Positions 10,641 to 20,112 of a DNA stretch of 64,000 nt are shown one piece after another (positions within the stretch are counted from its first letter, which is position 1; each line of letters opens with the position of its first letter). A model generated the notes under the pieces. The model was not told where the DNA came from, did not search any database, and was given only the letters and a program-made list of their open reading frames with translations. The DNA is from Mariannaea sp. PMI_226 (lineage: Eukaryota; Ascomycota; Sordariomycetes; Hypocreales; Nectriaceae), in the NCBI GenBank assembly GCA_024336345.1, contig JANFOG010000019.1:1-64000 (forward strand), written 5' to 3'. The position numbers and the translations under genes are program-made.

Positions 10641-12715
10641 CTTGGTCTGGCCTGCCCGGCCCTGCCCTGCTGGGGGGAGAAGTAACGTCGGGTCCTTCCC
10701 GTCAGGCCAGCCCCACTGGTTGGCTATAGACTGGTCATCAAGTGAACAGTGGAGTCCAAGGTGGGTGTCCCGCTGGCCCGTGCCCAGCCGGGGAGCCAAT
10801 GAGCACTCGGGAAAACGGTCATTAAGTGAACGCGCTTGTCCGCTGGATGACTGCGGACTCGCAGTTAAGGGTAAAGTTTTTATTTTGACTTCTCTACCCA
10901 AGATAGGAGTAATACAAGAAGGAGCTAGATGTGACGTGCTCTTAAGTTAAAATTGACTCCTTGAATTTAGCAGAGGATAAATGATGATGGCTGAGGATTG
11001 CCAAGGGAGACAAAACCTTGCTGATGTGCACAGACAGAAATCGTGTAGTGAAATAAAGAATATATGGGTCTGGAGAGACTCGTCCGCGTGCGCGGACGAA
11101 AAAGGTGTAGTTGAACGCATTCTTTGAAAAACCTCGTCTCGTGCACGGGCCAGGTTTTGTGTATTGAGACAAATTACATGCAGCCCTTGTTACGGAGTAG
11201 TAGTTGCTGGGTGATGGAGGAACTTGGTTAGCCCATGATCAACGGAGTGAGGAGAATCTGCCTTGCGGTTTCATTGTCGCAGCAGTCCTAGCCGCTCTAA
11301 AGCCCAGTTGTGGTCCCTTGCCGTTGGTGGCTGCGGCGCAGCTGCCACGATCCTCAGTTGTGTTGTCAGCGCTGCTGGTTCAGCTTTCAGCCAGTTTGTG
11401 TCGAATGCGGGTCCCATTTGCTACTCATAACCACTTAATATTACAATATGGACACACACACACACCGAAGTGGTAGACCTCAGATATCCAACCAGCCAAA
11501 TATGCTCCTCAGATAACAATATCATCTCTCGGGTCCCACGCGCACAAAGTTATCGCCGAGGGTCGTGCGAGAGTTTCAGATCGCCTATACATAATTTTGC
11601 CGACTGGTCTACGACTTTGCCTAGCGTGCTGATGTAGTGGATTGGTTGTCGCGGAGGGATGATAGTGCCTGTAGTTGCATTCAGTCACTAAAACTTGTGC
11701 GAACTATCTGTCACTACCATGGTTTTCAGCAGCAAAACGAAGTCACTGGCTGGAGAACTGAGGGGTACGTCACCCATCTAACCTAACCTGGGACCAAAGA
11801 ATGCTTACGAAAGTAGAGGTCGCAGCTTGGTCGCCCACATTATGTCCGCCATCCAGTAAAGTTCGCGCTTCACCAATCCGCACCCACGCAGCCACAGGGC
11901 AGAGAATGATGCACAAGCGAGAGCTGTCTCCACTTGCCAGCCAGGGCAGAAATGCGCCACTCTGCTATTACGCCCCACAGAATGGCGAGTTGGATCGATT
12001 GAATGTGATTAGGCCAAAAGGTGGAACAGGGCGCGTTCCGGTCGAGACTTATAGAGTAAGGTGAATCACAAAATGTGCACCGCTGTCCGATGTGTGCTTA
12101 CGATCTGGGCGAAAATTTGACCCGCCAACCGGCCACACGATGAGCAGTGGGGAGGCAGTGGAGGTGGGCGCTGGCCAGACCCCCGAAAGAGCCTCAAACA
12201 TCTTGGCCGCCAGGATAATCCCTACCCCATAATGACAGGCTCACTTTTGTCCGAGAGTCGTAATGTGGGATTACCCCACGTACCTCGGGCTCCTATGAGC
12301 ACTTGGCCGCGACCTACTTTGACACTTTAGGCCCGAAGGAAGTACTCAGATTGGCTAGACTAGGTTGATTGGTGTCAGTACACCTCCACCTCTAAGTTGG
12401 TGTGCAAACACCGCTACTCCCAATCCTGTCGTCCATGCGAAGTGGGGAAGGCACACTGGGTTCAGTCAATATATATTTGACCAGCGCGGATCCCCACAAT
12501 GAAACTTAAAAAGTGTTAGCCCTTACATCTGATCGCTATACCTGTCCATTACGCATTCTCTAAAGTTCAAGCTGTGTTAGCTTCGCCTTAACGCATCATG
12601 TCCCATATGCACGACAGGTTAGAGTTGCAAGTATTGAATCTTGCCAAGGTTCCTTACTCGCAAGAAGTGCGTCCATCCCGAGCTTTCGGAAATAGTAACT
12701 AAGGGGTTATAGACT

Positions 12716-14998
12716 CTAGAGCGTACTCCAATCCAACAGGATGCACCATTGACAGAGGAATCTCATTGGACATCGGGCATCGTTCAATATGCAAGACTTC
12801 GCTCTCAGACTCCGAACCACAAGACGCATCTGATGTCTTATTCACCAGTAGACCAGTACGATAATACCTCTGCAGAAAACAGCAATGATCAACTCGAGCT
12901 CTCGTTCGCAAAAAGACTCATGGGAAAGGAAAGGTTAACCTCAGAGCTCTGAATGAAGAAGAGAAGCTTAAAACAGTCTGTAGCAGCAGCAGATTGTCCG
13001 CCTTGGGCCACTTTTCACTCTTCCACTTACCCGCTATCACTATTACTTTGTTGCTGCTCGGATTATATGCTGGACATGTCCGTTGGACACCGCCTCATCC
13101 GACTAGTGATGAACTGAGTGCTCTGCAATTTGCTGCTAAGGCACATGAAACGTTGATTCTAGTTTCGCTCGCGGATATACTACTACATCGGATTCTATAT
13201 GCCTTGCTTGTAGAGGATGGTATTCCACTTGGCTTCTTGTCCTCGGTATTCAATTTGGGCTCTCCGGCACGATATTTAATTAGTTGGGAATTTTGGTCTG
13301 CGATGCTGAACCCAACCACAAACCAGATGTTCCACCGATTCACTGGAGTAATGATTATTTTCATTCTCTTGCTCAGTATGGCAGCTAGCCCATTCTCAGC
13401 AACGGCAATGATCCCACGTCAACTTTGGTACCATGCAGAGAAGGATTTTCTCACATCTTTACCACAAGGAGACAAATTACCGGCTTTTTACATCTCAGGC
13501 TACCCTCAAAAATTGGAACTTCACTCAGAAGACGTTTTCCTAGGCGATAATAGAGGGTACTGTGACCCGGAAATTAAAATCTCCTGCGAGGCACCGGACC
13601 TTAAAACAATACTTCAGAACTTTGTTCCCATTATCAGGAACCCTCCGGTGATACCTCTTCAGGAAAACATTACCTATTCGACTGTAGCGATTGGAAGAAA
13701 CAAGCGACCAATATCACTCTCGAACACTGCTGGGCCCGCACAAATAGCCCTGGCGACATGTCCCATGACTTTTGTGGCTGATGCTTTCGATGCTGAGAAT
13801 GCTTGGTTTACTCTCTGGAATTCGGCAGATACTAGTTGAATCGAGAGTTATAATAATATGCTTATTAAATCCGAGAAGCAGGACTCTTCTGGGATAAGAA
13901 AATGGAAGCAACCTCTTGTGGCAGTTCATTGTAGTTCGACGTCAGTGAAGGACAGCCTTACAGCAAAAACAGCAACTTTTGATTTTGATAACGGTTTCCT
14001 AGACAATACAACTTTGGTTCTCGATCGAGAAGTGGATGTTGCGTTTAGAAAATTCACGGAAGATACCGAACTTGGCCCGCGCGACCCGTTGTTTCTTGAT
14101 TTTGGAAACAAGACTATCCGTCATGCCGTTAGCGCGGGTATTCTGTTTGCCAACCGTTTGAGAGCGGATAAAACGCATACAAGGGATACTAAGGGCGGAA
14201 GTATACTGGCACTGGAACTGTGTCTGGTTTCTGCTCGTTGGGTGGATGCCGAAAACTGGGTAATCATTCAAAATTCAGTTGCTGTCAATAGCAATTTAGG
14301 ATTTACTAATAACCGATTTCTGGCCTACTTACGTGAGACAGCGACAGCTGAAAGGGTTATTAAAGTGGATAACGGGTGGTTGGAGGGTGTTGGTCTAATC
14401 GTGAACGGCCACACAGGACTCGCCACCCAGCTCATTATACCAAATAGCTTCTTATTACTGCAGCAATGGTATGGGGTTCCTTGACGCTTGCCTTCCGAAT
14501 GCTCTGGCAGTACATCTTATAGATGCGCTGTCGCAACCAACAGGAATACGACTATGGGTTTTTAACAGCTCGAGCGATCCATATCCAACAAAAGAAGATA
14601 CGATTATTAAAAATACTCATTATGCGTTTGCATACGCCTACGAGTTTCAGAATAGTATGGCTATACCGATAGCGTTTTCGGCTCTTCTGCTACACGTCTG
14701 CATCTCCCTATTGCATATTGGAACAATTCTTTGCTCCGCTCAACCATGGTATGGCTTAAGTTGGGGAAGTCTTGGGCAGATGCTCGTTCTGGCGCTGCGA
14801 TCCCGAGTTGGTGATCTTGGCAACGTCGGGGGCGGCACATCAAGCTCACAAACGTGGAGGAGAACAATAGCTCTCAGAGAAGTTGGTGAGAGACATTTAC
14901 AGTTAGTACTAAAAGGGAGGGATGTTGAAGATAACACAGATCGGGTTGGCAGAGCGCCATGTGTGAAGAAAGTCCAAGCTGGGATAAGTTACATGTAG
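12716..14998 (+). pseudogene. Large fungal multi-pass membrane protein of unknown function, broken
   Basis: The frame is protein-like over about 2.3 kb. The N-terminal cytosolic part starts before 12749, and the only ATG in frame there is at 12833. A first membrane segment (ITITLLLLGLYAGHV, about 13035-13080) is followed by LQFAAKAHETLILVSLADILLHRI and GIPLGFLSSVFNLG. The segment MIIFILLLSMAASPFSATAMIPR (about 13350-13420) leads into a long extracellular region, and a last membrane segment lies near 14655-14720 (FSALLLHVCISLLHIGTIL). This layout matches a widespread uncharacterised ascomycete membrane family that I know from memory but cannot name. Three lesions are visible: a frame change near 12900-12915, an in-frame TGA at 13837-13839 after SADTS, and a one-base shift near 14470-14485 between QQWYGVP and MGFLDACLP. 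Confidence 0.75.
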
Positions 14999-15189
14999 CT
15001 ATTGCGGGTGCGCTAGGGAGTTATCATTATTTTCAAATAGCAAACTACATTTATTCAAATTATGCATTTAAATTTTAATAGAAACTTAAAAGATAAAACT
15101 TGAAATAATTAAATCTTTAGATCTTGATATATTATTTAATGGCTCTTTTCTTTCTTAAATATTTAACCATTTCATTAATTATTGTGAGA

Positions 15190-15317
15190 TGTAACGGTTG
15201 TGCTAGATCGTTATACATACCATAGGGCAAAAGATTGGTCAATAATCGTTATTGCAGCAATTACTTACGCATACAACTACTATTATAAGCCTGTCATAGC
15301 TGGCCTGTCATAGCTGG
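15190..15317 (+). mobile_element. Short LTR-like sequence related to the 41.7 kb solo LTR
   Basis: It begins TGTAACGGTTGTGCTAGATC and shares the run GGGCAAAAGATTGGT, then ACTACTATTATAAGCC, with the 120-bp element at 41731-41850. After AAGCC the two diverge: here a 14-bp unit CCTGTCATAGCTGG is present twice (15290-15317) instead of the CCGTGACA end. No target duplication is seen, so the 3' edge is uncertain. Confidence 0.6.
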
Positions 15318-15340
15318 CCTACTCTAGTATAACTTGGAGA

Positions 15341-15421
15341 AATGGGGCCCCTTTCCACTTCTCCACCAATCAGCTCTCTCAGAATCCTACGTGGGTCTGC
15401 TCACTTGAAACGGGCCCCATT
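15341..15421. repeat. Inverted repeat around GGGGCCC motifs
   Basis: AATGGGGCCC (15341-15350) and GGGCCCCATT (15412-15421) are exact reverse complements 61 bp apart. A third related stretch, CGCGCCCCGTTTC, lies near 15455. They could be termini or footprints of a small element. Confidence 0.7.
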
Positions 15422-15682
15422 TCCTACTGGCAGCATCTTTACTAAGAACGCGAAACGCGCCCCGTTTCTAGTTTGTAAAGCACAATCCTTGTAGATTCTT
15501 ATGAACCTAACCGACTTGACCAATAAGCAGTCTACTATTATATTGCGCATTACACCAAATGGGAGGAAAAAAGAAAGAAAGAAAACTTAACATTATTCAT
15601 AATAATAATAATAAAATAAAGGCAAATGCAGCTGGACGGAAAAAAAGGAGACATTTTACTTCTTACATCAACAATAGCAATT

Positions 15683-16110
15683 ATGGCATCCAATTTAGAT
15701 CTATATGCCACTACATACAGCCCAACTATTCGGCTATCCACACAGCAGCTACAGAGGTTGGAGAAACTTGGCCTATATCTCAATCTGCCCGACCTTCCAT
15801 CATTTGCACAATATGTGGCTTTGCATTAAAGTCAAATAGTGATCGGGTTGGAAGGCATCTCGGCGAGAAGCATAGTATATCCAAGATGGCTCGCCGTGGC
15901 CTCAACTCCTCTATACGGTCGCTAGGTTTACCAGACCCAAATGATCTTCGTAAACGCCGTGATCAGTCTAGTCCTCATCCACACTTGGCTTTACAGAAGG
16001 GATGCTTCAGCTGCTGGAGATGGGACGCTGAACACTTGGAGAAGTTGGCCTTCAAGCAGGACTGTCGCAGGGACAAGCGAGGCTGGGGAAAGTGGCAAGG
16101 CGTAAGGGTC
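15683..16110 (+). pseudogene. DUF3505-like zinc-finger protein fragment
   Basis: An ATG at 15683 starts MASNLDLYATTYSP. The frame runs to GLYLNLPD (about 15790), then the protein continues one frame over with RPSIICTICGFALK. It goes on through a CxxC..H....H finger (CTICG, RHLGEKH), GLNSSIRSLGLPDPN and SSPHPHLALQKGC, and loses similarity after about 16010. The order finger, 'L-x-LPDP', 'HPHL' is what I know of fungal DUF3505 proteins, which are often found near helicases or mobile DNA. At least one frameshift and a lost C-terminus make it a remnant. No helicase is nearby. Confidence 0.55.
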
Positions 16111-16149
16111 GGCGCAGATGAAGGTTTGCGGGTCTTAGGACCATAAGTC

Positions 16150-17052
16150 GGGAAAAGGATGTAACGAAGTTCAACGCTGTAGGCCCTATGAGCCGTGTCC
16201 TCCCGGCGTCATAAATTCATTCATTCATTCTTTATATTTTTTTCGTCAGGCAAATGGACGGTAGCGTCGTGGCTGCATATGCCTTTGGCTACCAGCATCG
16301 TGCGGCATGAGTGGAACTTCCCAGTCCTAGGCGGCCATCACATGTCAGCAACATCTATTTGCAGTGCGTATCCCCGCTAACTGAAGAGCTGTGGCTTGAA
16401 GTAATAAAATCCTAATAGCAGTTCCAGCTCGTAGTTTAAAGGTAGTTCAATTGAATCTGCAGCCTCTAAAGCTATCTTTGTACATTTTGACGCGACGGGC
16501 GAACCAAAAAAAAGAAGACTTATTGTGATTGGGAAATATAGAAACTGAGACAAGGCATGTGCCACCACCAGCCCGCCTAAAATATACTGCCGCTCATAGT
16601 AACGCTGAGCTGAGCTATGGTATACCTTACTACTTCTCGTCAAAATATAACATGTGAATGCAAAGAAGAGGCTGCGTACTTGAAGCCCTCGTCTTCTTGA
16701 GGCTTTCATGTGCATAAATGGGCGTCCAGATGTCTTCTACTCCCAAAAGCGCCGTCTCTTGCTATCGTTAGGCACCCCTCACTCCTAGTCTGCTCCCGCC
16801 GCGCTGCCCTGAACACAATGTTTTACTTGGCGCTCTGCTCTTTTGAAGGACATTATTCTCATCGCCATTCCAACACTGCTCGGTTTCGTTGCGACTATAG
16901 GACATCTTTGCAGCACATTTGGACTTTAGGAGAGCTTCATCGTCTTACGTACGGTATTGAGCTTCTGCATGTTCACGACTTTCTTCAAATTTAATGCTTC
17001 ATCTCGGCTTGACTAAAGTAGGACAAAGGAGATGATGAAGACCTAACCAGTA
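16150..17052. other. Spacer with a possible membrane-protein remnant
   Basis: Between 16846 and 17016 (+) one frame reads LKDIILIAIPTLLGFVATIG, one TAG, then a second hydrophobic run and a TAA. This may be the end of a decayed membrane protein. The remaining frames look random. Confidence 0.3.
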
Positions 17053-17869
17053 CTACATCTTCGATTCCTCTAGCCATTTTTTGAGTTTTTCCAATGCTCG
17101 GAAAGTATGTGAAATATTGTTCTTTTTGATCTTATCCATCTCTGCAAACCTATCGCAAAATAAGACTCTTAAGGTATACCATACTGTGTAGTTTGCATAA
17201 CATACGTCTGCCCCTCATATTCAAATATTGGATCCCAGCCTGTGAAAAGTGAGCATCTGGTAAAATAATGAAATGGAATATTGCTTCTTACCAAAACCTC
17301 CTAGGCCTCTTGCTGGTACAATCTTGCCCTATTTGGTCAGACAGAAGAAGCAGAACGGAGATGGCTATGAGAACTTACATCTAAACGACCTTGGAAGATA
17401 ATGGGTTCATAGCTAGGTCCTTTGCAATAAGCAAATGTGCATACTGCTTGGGCAGACTTGTCGGGATATGCGGCGAGAAGATTGTTAAGCCCTTGAAGCC
17501 CAAGCTTTTCGAGAAACCACTTGCTTAGAATATAGATCAGTAGATTGTACTCTTCAAGCTGTGCGCCACATACATATACGGACCCGGAAGCTCTTTCAAT
17601 GCATTAAAGCATAAGCTTGTATCTTCAACTAGTACCGGGCCTCTGGTCTATAGAATATAAGCTGCAGTTTTGCGGGATCATCAGGTTAGGTGACAAACAG
17701 CATCGGCAGCTTTTCGGGCTTTGTCCGCTGAAATTTCCTCGATTGTCCCTTGAATTTCCACTAGATCCAATGGCTGACTCTGCAAATTAATCGTATCGCC
17801 CAGAATAGCCTTCACTGCCGAGAGCTTTTCATTGTTTCCGGTTATAAAATTGAGTTGTTTTGGCGCCAT
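17053..17869 (-). CDS. HAM1: Inosine triphosphate pyrophosphatase (HAM1/ITPA family), six exons
   Basis: The enzyme hydrolyses ITP, dITP and XTP to monophosphates and so keeps deaminated purines out of nucleic acids. Joining six exons gives 185 residues, the usual family length: 17869-17699, 17647-17574, 17523-17379, 17328-17292, 17239-17206 and 17149-17053. All introns are GT..AG (donors GTTTGT, GTATGT, GTAAGT, GTAAGA, GTATGT) and 36-56 nt long except the first and fourth (51-52 nt), with no stop in the joined frame. Family motifs are [11 protein letters not shown] (start), [55 protein letters not shown] and FAEMDK. The C-terminal motif, normally SHR followed by an aromatic residue and RA, reads SHTFRA here, so the conserved Arg is Thr. 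The gene is isolated among decayed DNA but shows no break. It is probably functional, though the Thr could impair base recognition. Confidence 0.9.
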
Positions 17870-18404
17870 AGTGACACTGATCGAGTTTAATTTGCAGAGA
17901 TGGAACCTATCCGCGTTTCTTGGGGGGGATATTCAAGACCGTCAGCGAAGACTCCACCGGATCTAGGATAAATATCGGTCCGATACTGTCGCACACATCA
18001 GCGTAGGTCTGCAAATCGTGCAAATGGCCAAAATGGCAAAACACCGGATATGCATTTACCACGATTGTACGATTTCACATTTGGCATTTTGGCTGGTCTT
18101 CGCTATTGTATTAAGCTCGTACGTACGATATCAATAGCTACTGACCTAGAACACCACGAGGAGCTGCCAGCCATCGTTCTGGACCTCCACACAAGGCAAT
18201 TTGCCAAGGCTTCTTAGGTTGTCTACAGACTTGCCTATCCTTACATCATATCCGATATGATAAATTATCCTGATATCGGGATAACACACTATCCTAATAT
18301 GATATCGGCTTAGCAGGATAGCAGGGATGATATCAGCATAGCAGTTTTAGCAGACATGAAATAATAGAAGATACATAGTTGTGAAGGGATCGTTTCGGGT
18401 ATTA
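17870..18404. other. Spacer between HAM1 and a hAT fragment
   Basis: It holds the inverted repeat at 18027-18093 and, at 18245-18310, an AT-rich stretch in which GATATCGG-like words recur in both orientations. The HAM1 promoter should lie near 17870-18000. No gene is seen. Confidence 0.4.
18027..18093. repeat. Imperfect inverted repeat, 14-nt arms
   Basis: GCCAAAATGGCAAA (18027-18040) pairs with TTTGGCATTTTGGC (18080-18093) with one mismatch across a 39-nt loop. It resembles a small fold-back element. Confidence 0.6.
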
Positions 18405-19440
18405 TCAATCTTGATCATCAGCAGAATCAACCCGAACTCCACTGTTGAGTTCGCCATCCACAACAAGCCCTCTACCACCACGTGATGATGGTACAATAAG
18501 TTCTTCACGTAGCCAGTTGCCGATGCATTCGACCTTCTCCAGGTTGGCACATGACATCCTTTCGCGATCCCATGATAAGGTACGTCTCTCTCCACTGAAT
18601 ACTGACTCAGGGTCAGCGGAACAGGTGGAACAGATAGAACATCGATGGCCATTCGACTAAGACGCGGGTATGTCCGAAACTGGTCTCTCAAGCACCACCA
18701 GGTAAGTGGAGAACCATCGATTTTGCCGGGCTGAGCACGGATAAAGTTTTCGAAATCATCTACATCCTTGGTCAGGTCCTCAGCGACCATCATCTCGTTT
18801 AAGAGCCGATCAAGCTCGTTCGGCTGTGCCTGCCTCGGACTAGATGTCCCGCCCGGCGACGAAGGTCCAATGCCGGGTGCCATCTTATATTCTTTCACCC
18901 ATATTGCACGTGCGTGTCGAATAGCAGTTGTTGCCCACTCCTCCTTCCAGTGTATCTCGAGGTAGCGAGCTCGCTTTGACGGGTCGAGAAGGAGAGCAGT
19001 TGCATCGATAGGCGACTCTTCAGAAAGGGCATAATACTTATCAAGCACGAACCAACCCATATCAATCGAGTATAGCATGAGAGGGTCATATGTCTGCTCT
19101 GCTTGATAGAGTTCCTACGGTGAAGATGAAAGGCTGGCTTAGTGGGTTGGATCAGATGGGAACGGGGGTGAGACTATTTACCTTCTTCTGTTCGTAATGT
19201 CGAAGTAGTATATCCATGATCATAAGGTTCTGAGAGAGAGTTGTTGTTGCGCCTTGAGCCCATAAAGTCGTAGACGTGAAGGGCTGCAGGAATGCATGCA
19301 TCTTTTCTAGGTAATCCCAATCCGAAGAGGTAAGAATATCATCACCCAAGGCCTTATCATGGTCAAGCAGGAACTGCTTCCATCACACGCTCTTCACCAA
19401 TCATGCGTTATTGTTGGTCTCGTCTCTTTAAGGGACTTGC
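18405..19440 (-). pseudogene. hAT-family transposase, C-terminal fragment
   Basis: Read leftward from about 19440, the frame gives LEKMHAFLQPF, then HYEQKK, DKYYALSEESPIDATALLLDP and KEEWATTAIRHARAIWVKEYK. The hAT dimerisation region follows (FRTYPRLSRMAIDVLSVPP). A one-base shift near 18600-18610 moves the rest into another frame (DPESVFSGERRTLSWDRERM, then ending GLVVDGELNSGV). A further gap lies between 19079 and 19151. The N-terminal zinc finger and the first catalytic Asp are absent, and no terminal repeats were found. It differs from the 19.7 kb element, so it is a second hAT lineage. Confidence 0.8.
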
Positions 19441-19730
19441 TTATGGGCAAATTCTCCAAGCAGCAGAGTCGAGGGCTCTGGTTCATGCTTCCCCATCGCT
19501 GACGTGCTTGGGCTAACAAAATCATCAATAGAGTTAGCATTACGTTCCCCTACCAGCGTCTTCATTGTGTGCCTCCCAAAATCCTAGGCGTCACGACAGA
19601 GGTGTTCAATCACAATGGTCCTGAGCCCGAGACTCAGCTCGAATTCACCGTTTGGGCTACACTGAACGCTATCAAACGTTGCTCTAACAGGATGCTCACA
19701 TATGTGATGCAACAAGAAGTATGTGAACTC
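19441..19730. other. Spacer between two hAT elements
   Basis: No gene is recognised; a frame at 19569-19871 crosses a microsatellite and an element end and is spurious. Confidence 0.4.
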
Positions 19731-19754
19731 TACTACTACTACTACTACTACTAC
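19731..19754. repeat. ACT/CTA trinucleotide microsatellite
   Basis: About eight trinucleotide units directly abut the left tip of the hAT element. Confidence 0.9.
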
Positions 19755-20112
19755 CAGCGCTGCTCTCAAATCAAATCATATCAAACAAACTACCAAACAA
19801 ATCAAACAAATAAAGACAAAATTTATATCAAAGCAAACAAATATATAATTCCTGATTTGCTTTGCATTTGATACATTTGGTATATCCTTTTCATTGTCCG
19901 GCTAGCCTCTGTTGGAGAGTGCTCCCTGTCGTCCTACCCTGGACGATCCTTTGCTGCTGCTAGTAGAGTACTTGTAATTAGAGGTAACTTCCTCGCATAA
20001 CGTAGTATCCTTTTAACATTCCGTTATAAGGGCACGTTGCGTCCGCCAGTAAACGCGTCTACCAGCGACTGTTTACCTCCTCCAGAATCCACTTGGACTT
20101 AGCACACGATTA

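Larger units (their letters stand above)
8226..12715. other. Long gene-poor spacer
   Basis: About 4.5 kb holds many overlapping short frames but none with recognisable domains or a convincing start. The longest (8417-9106, +) opens at GTG and owes its proline run to a CCA microsatellite. Three exact TACGGAGTA nonamers occur (9236, 9317, 11191). The part 10400-11400 is GC-richer than its surroundings. A TATA-like stretch (AATATATATTTGA, near 12467) sits about 250 bases before the membrane-protein pseudogene. Confidence 0.4.

Noticed and set aside
10581..10950. Overlapping 100-codon frames on both strands
   Set aside because: They arise in GC-rich DNA with a 10-bp tandem repeat and show no motif.
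16710..16994. A 94-codon plus-strand frame
   Set aside because: It opens at GTG; another frame over the same bases is more protein-like (hydrophobic segments), so this one is likely a shadow.
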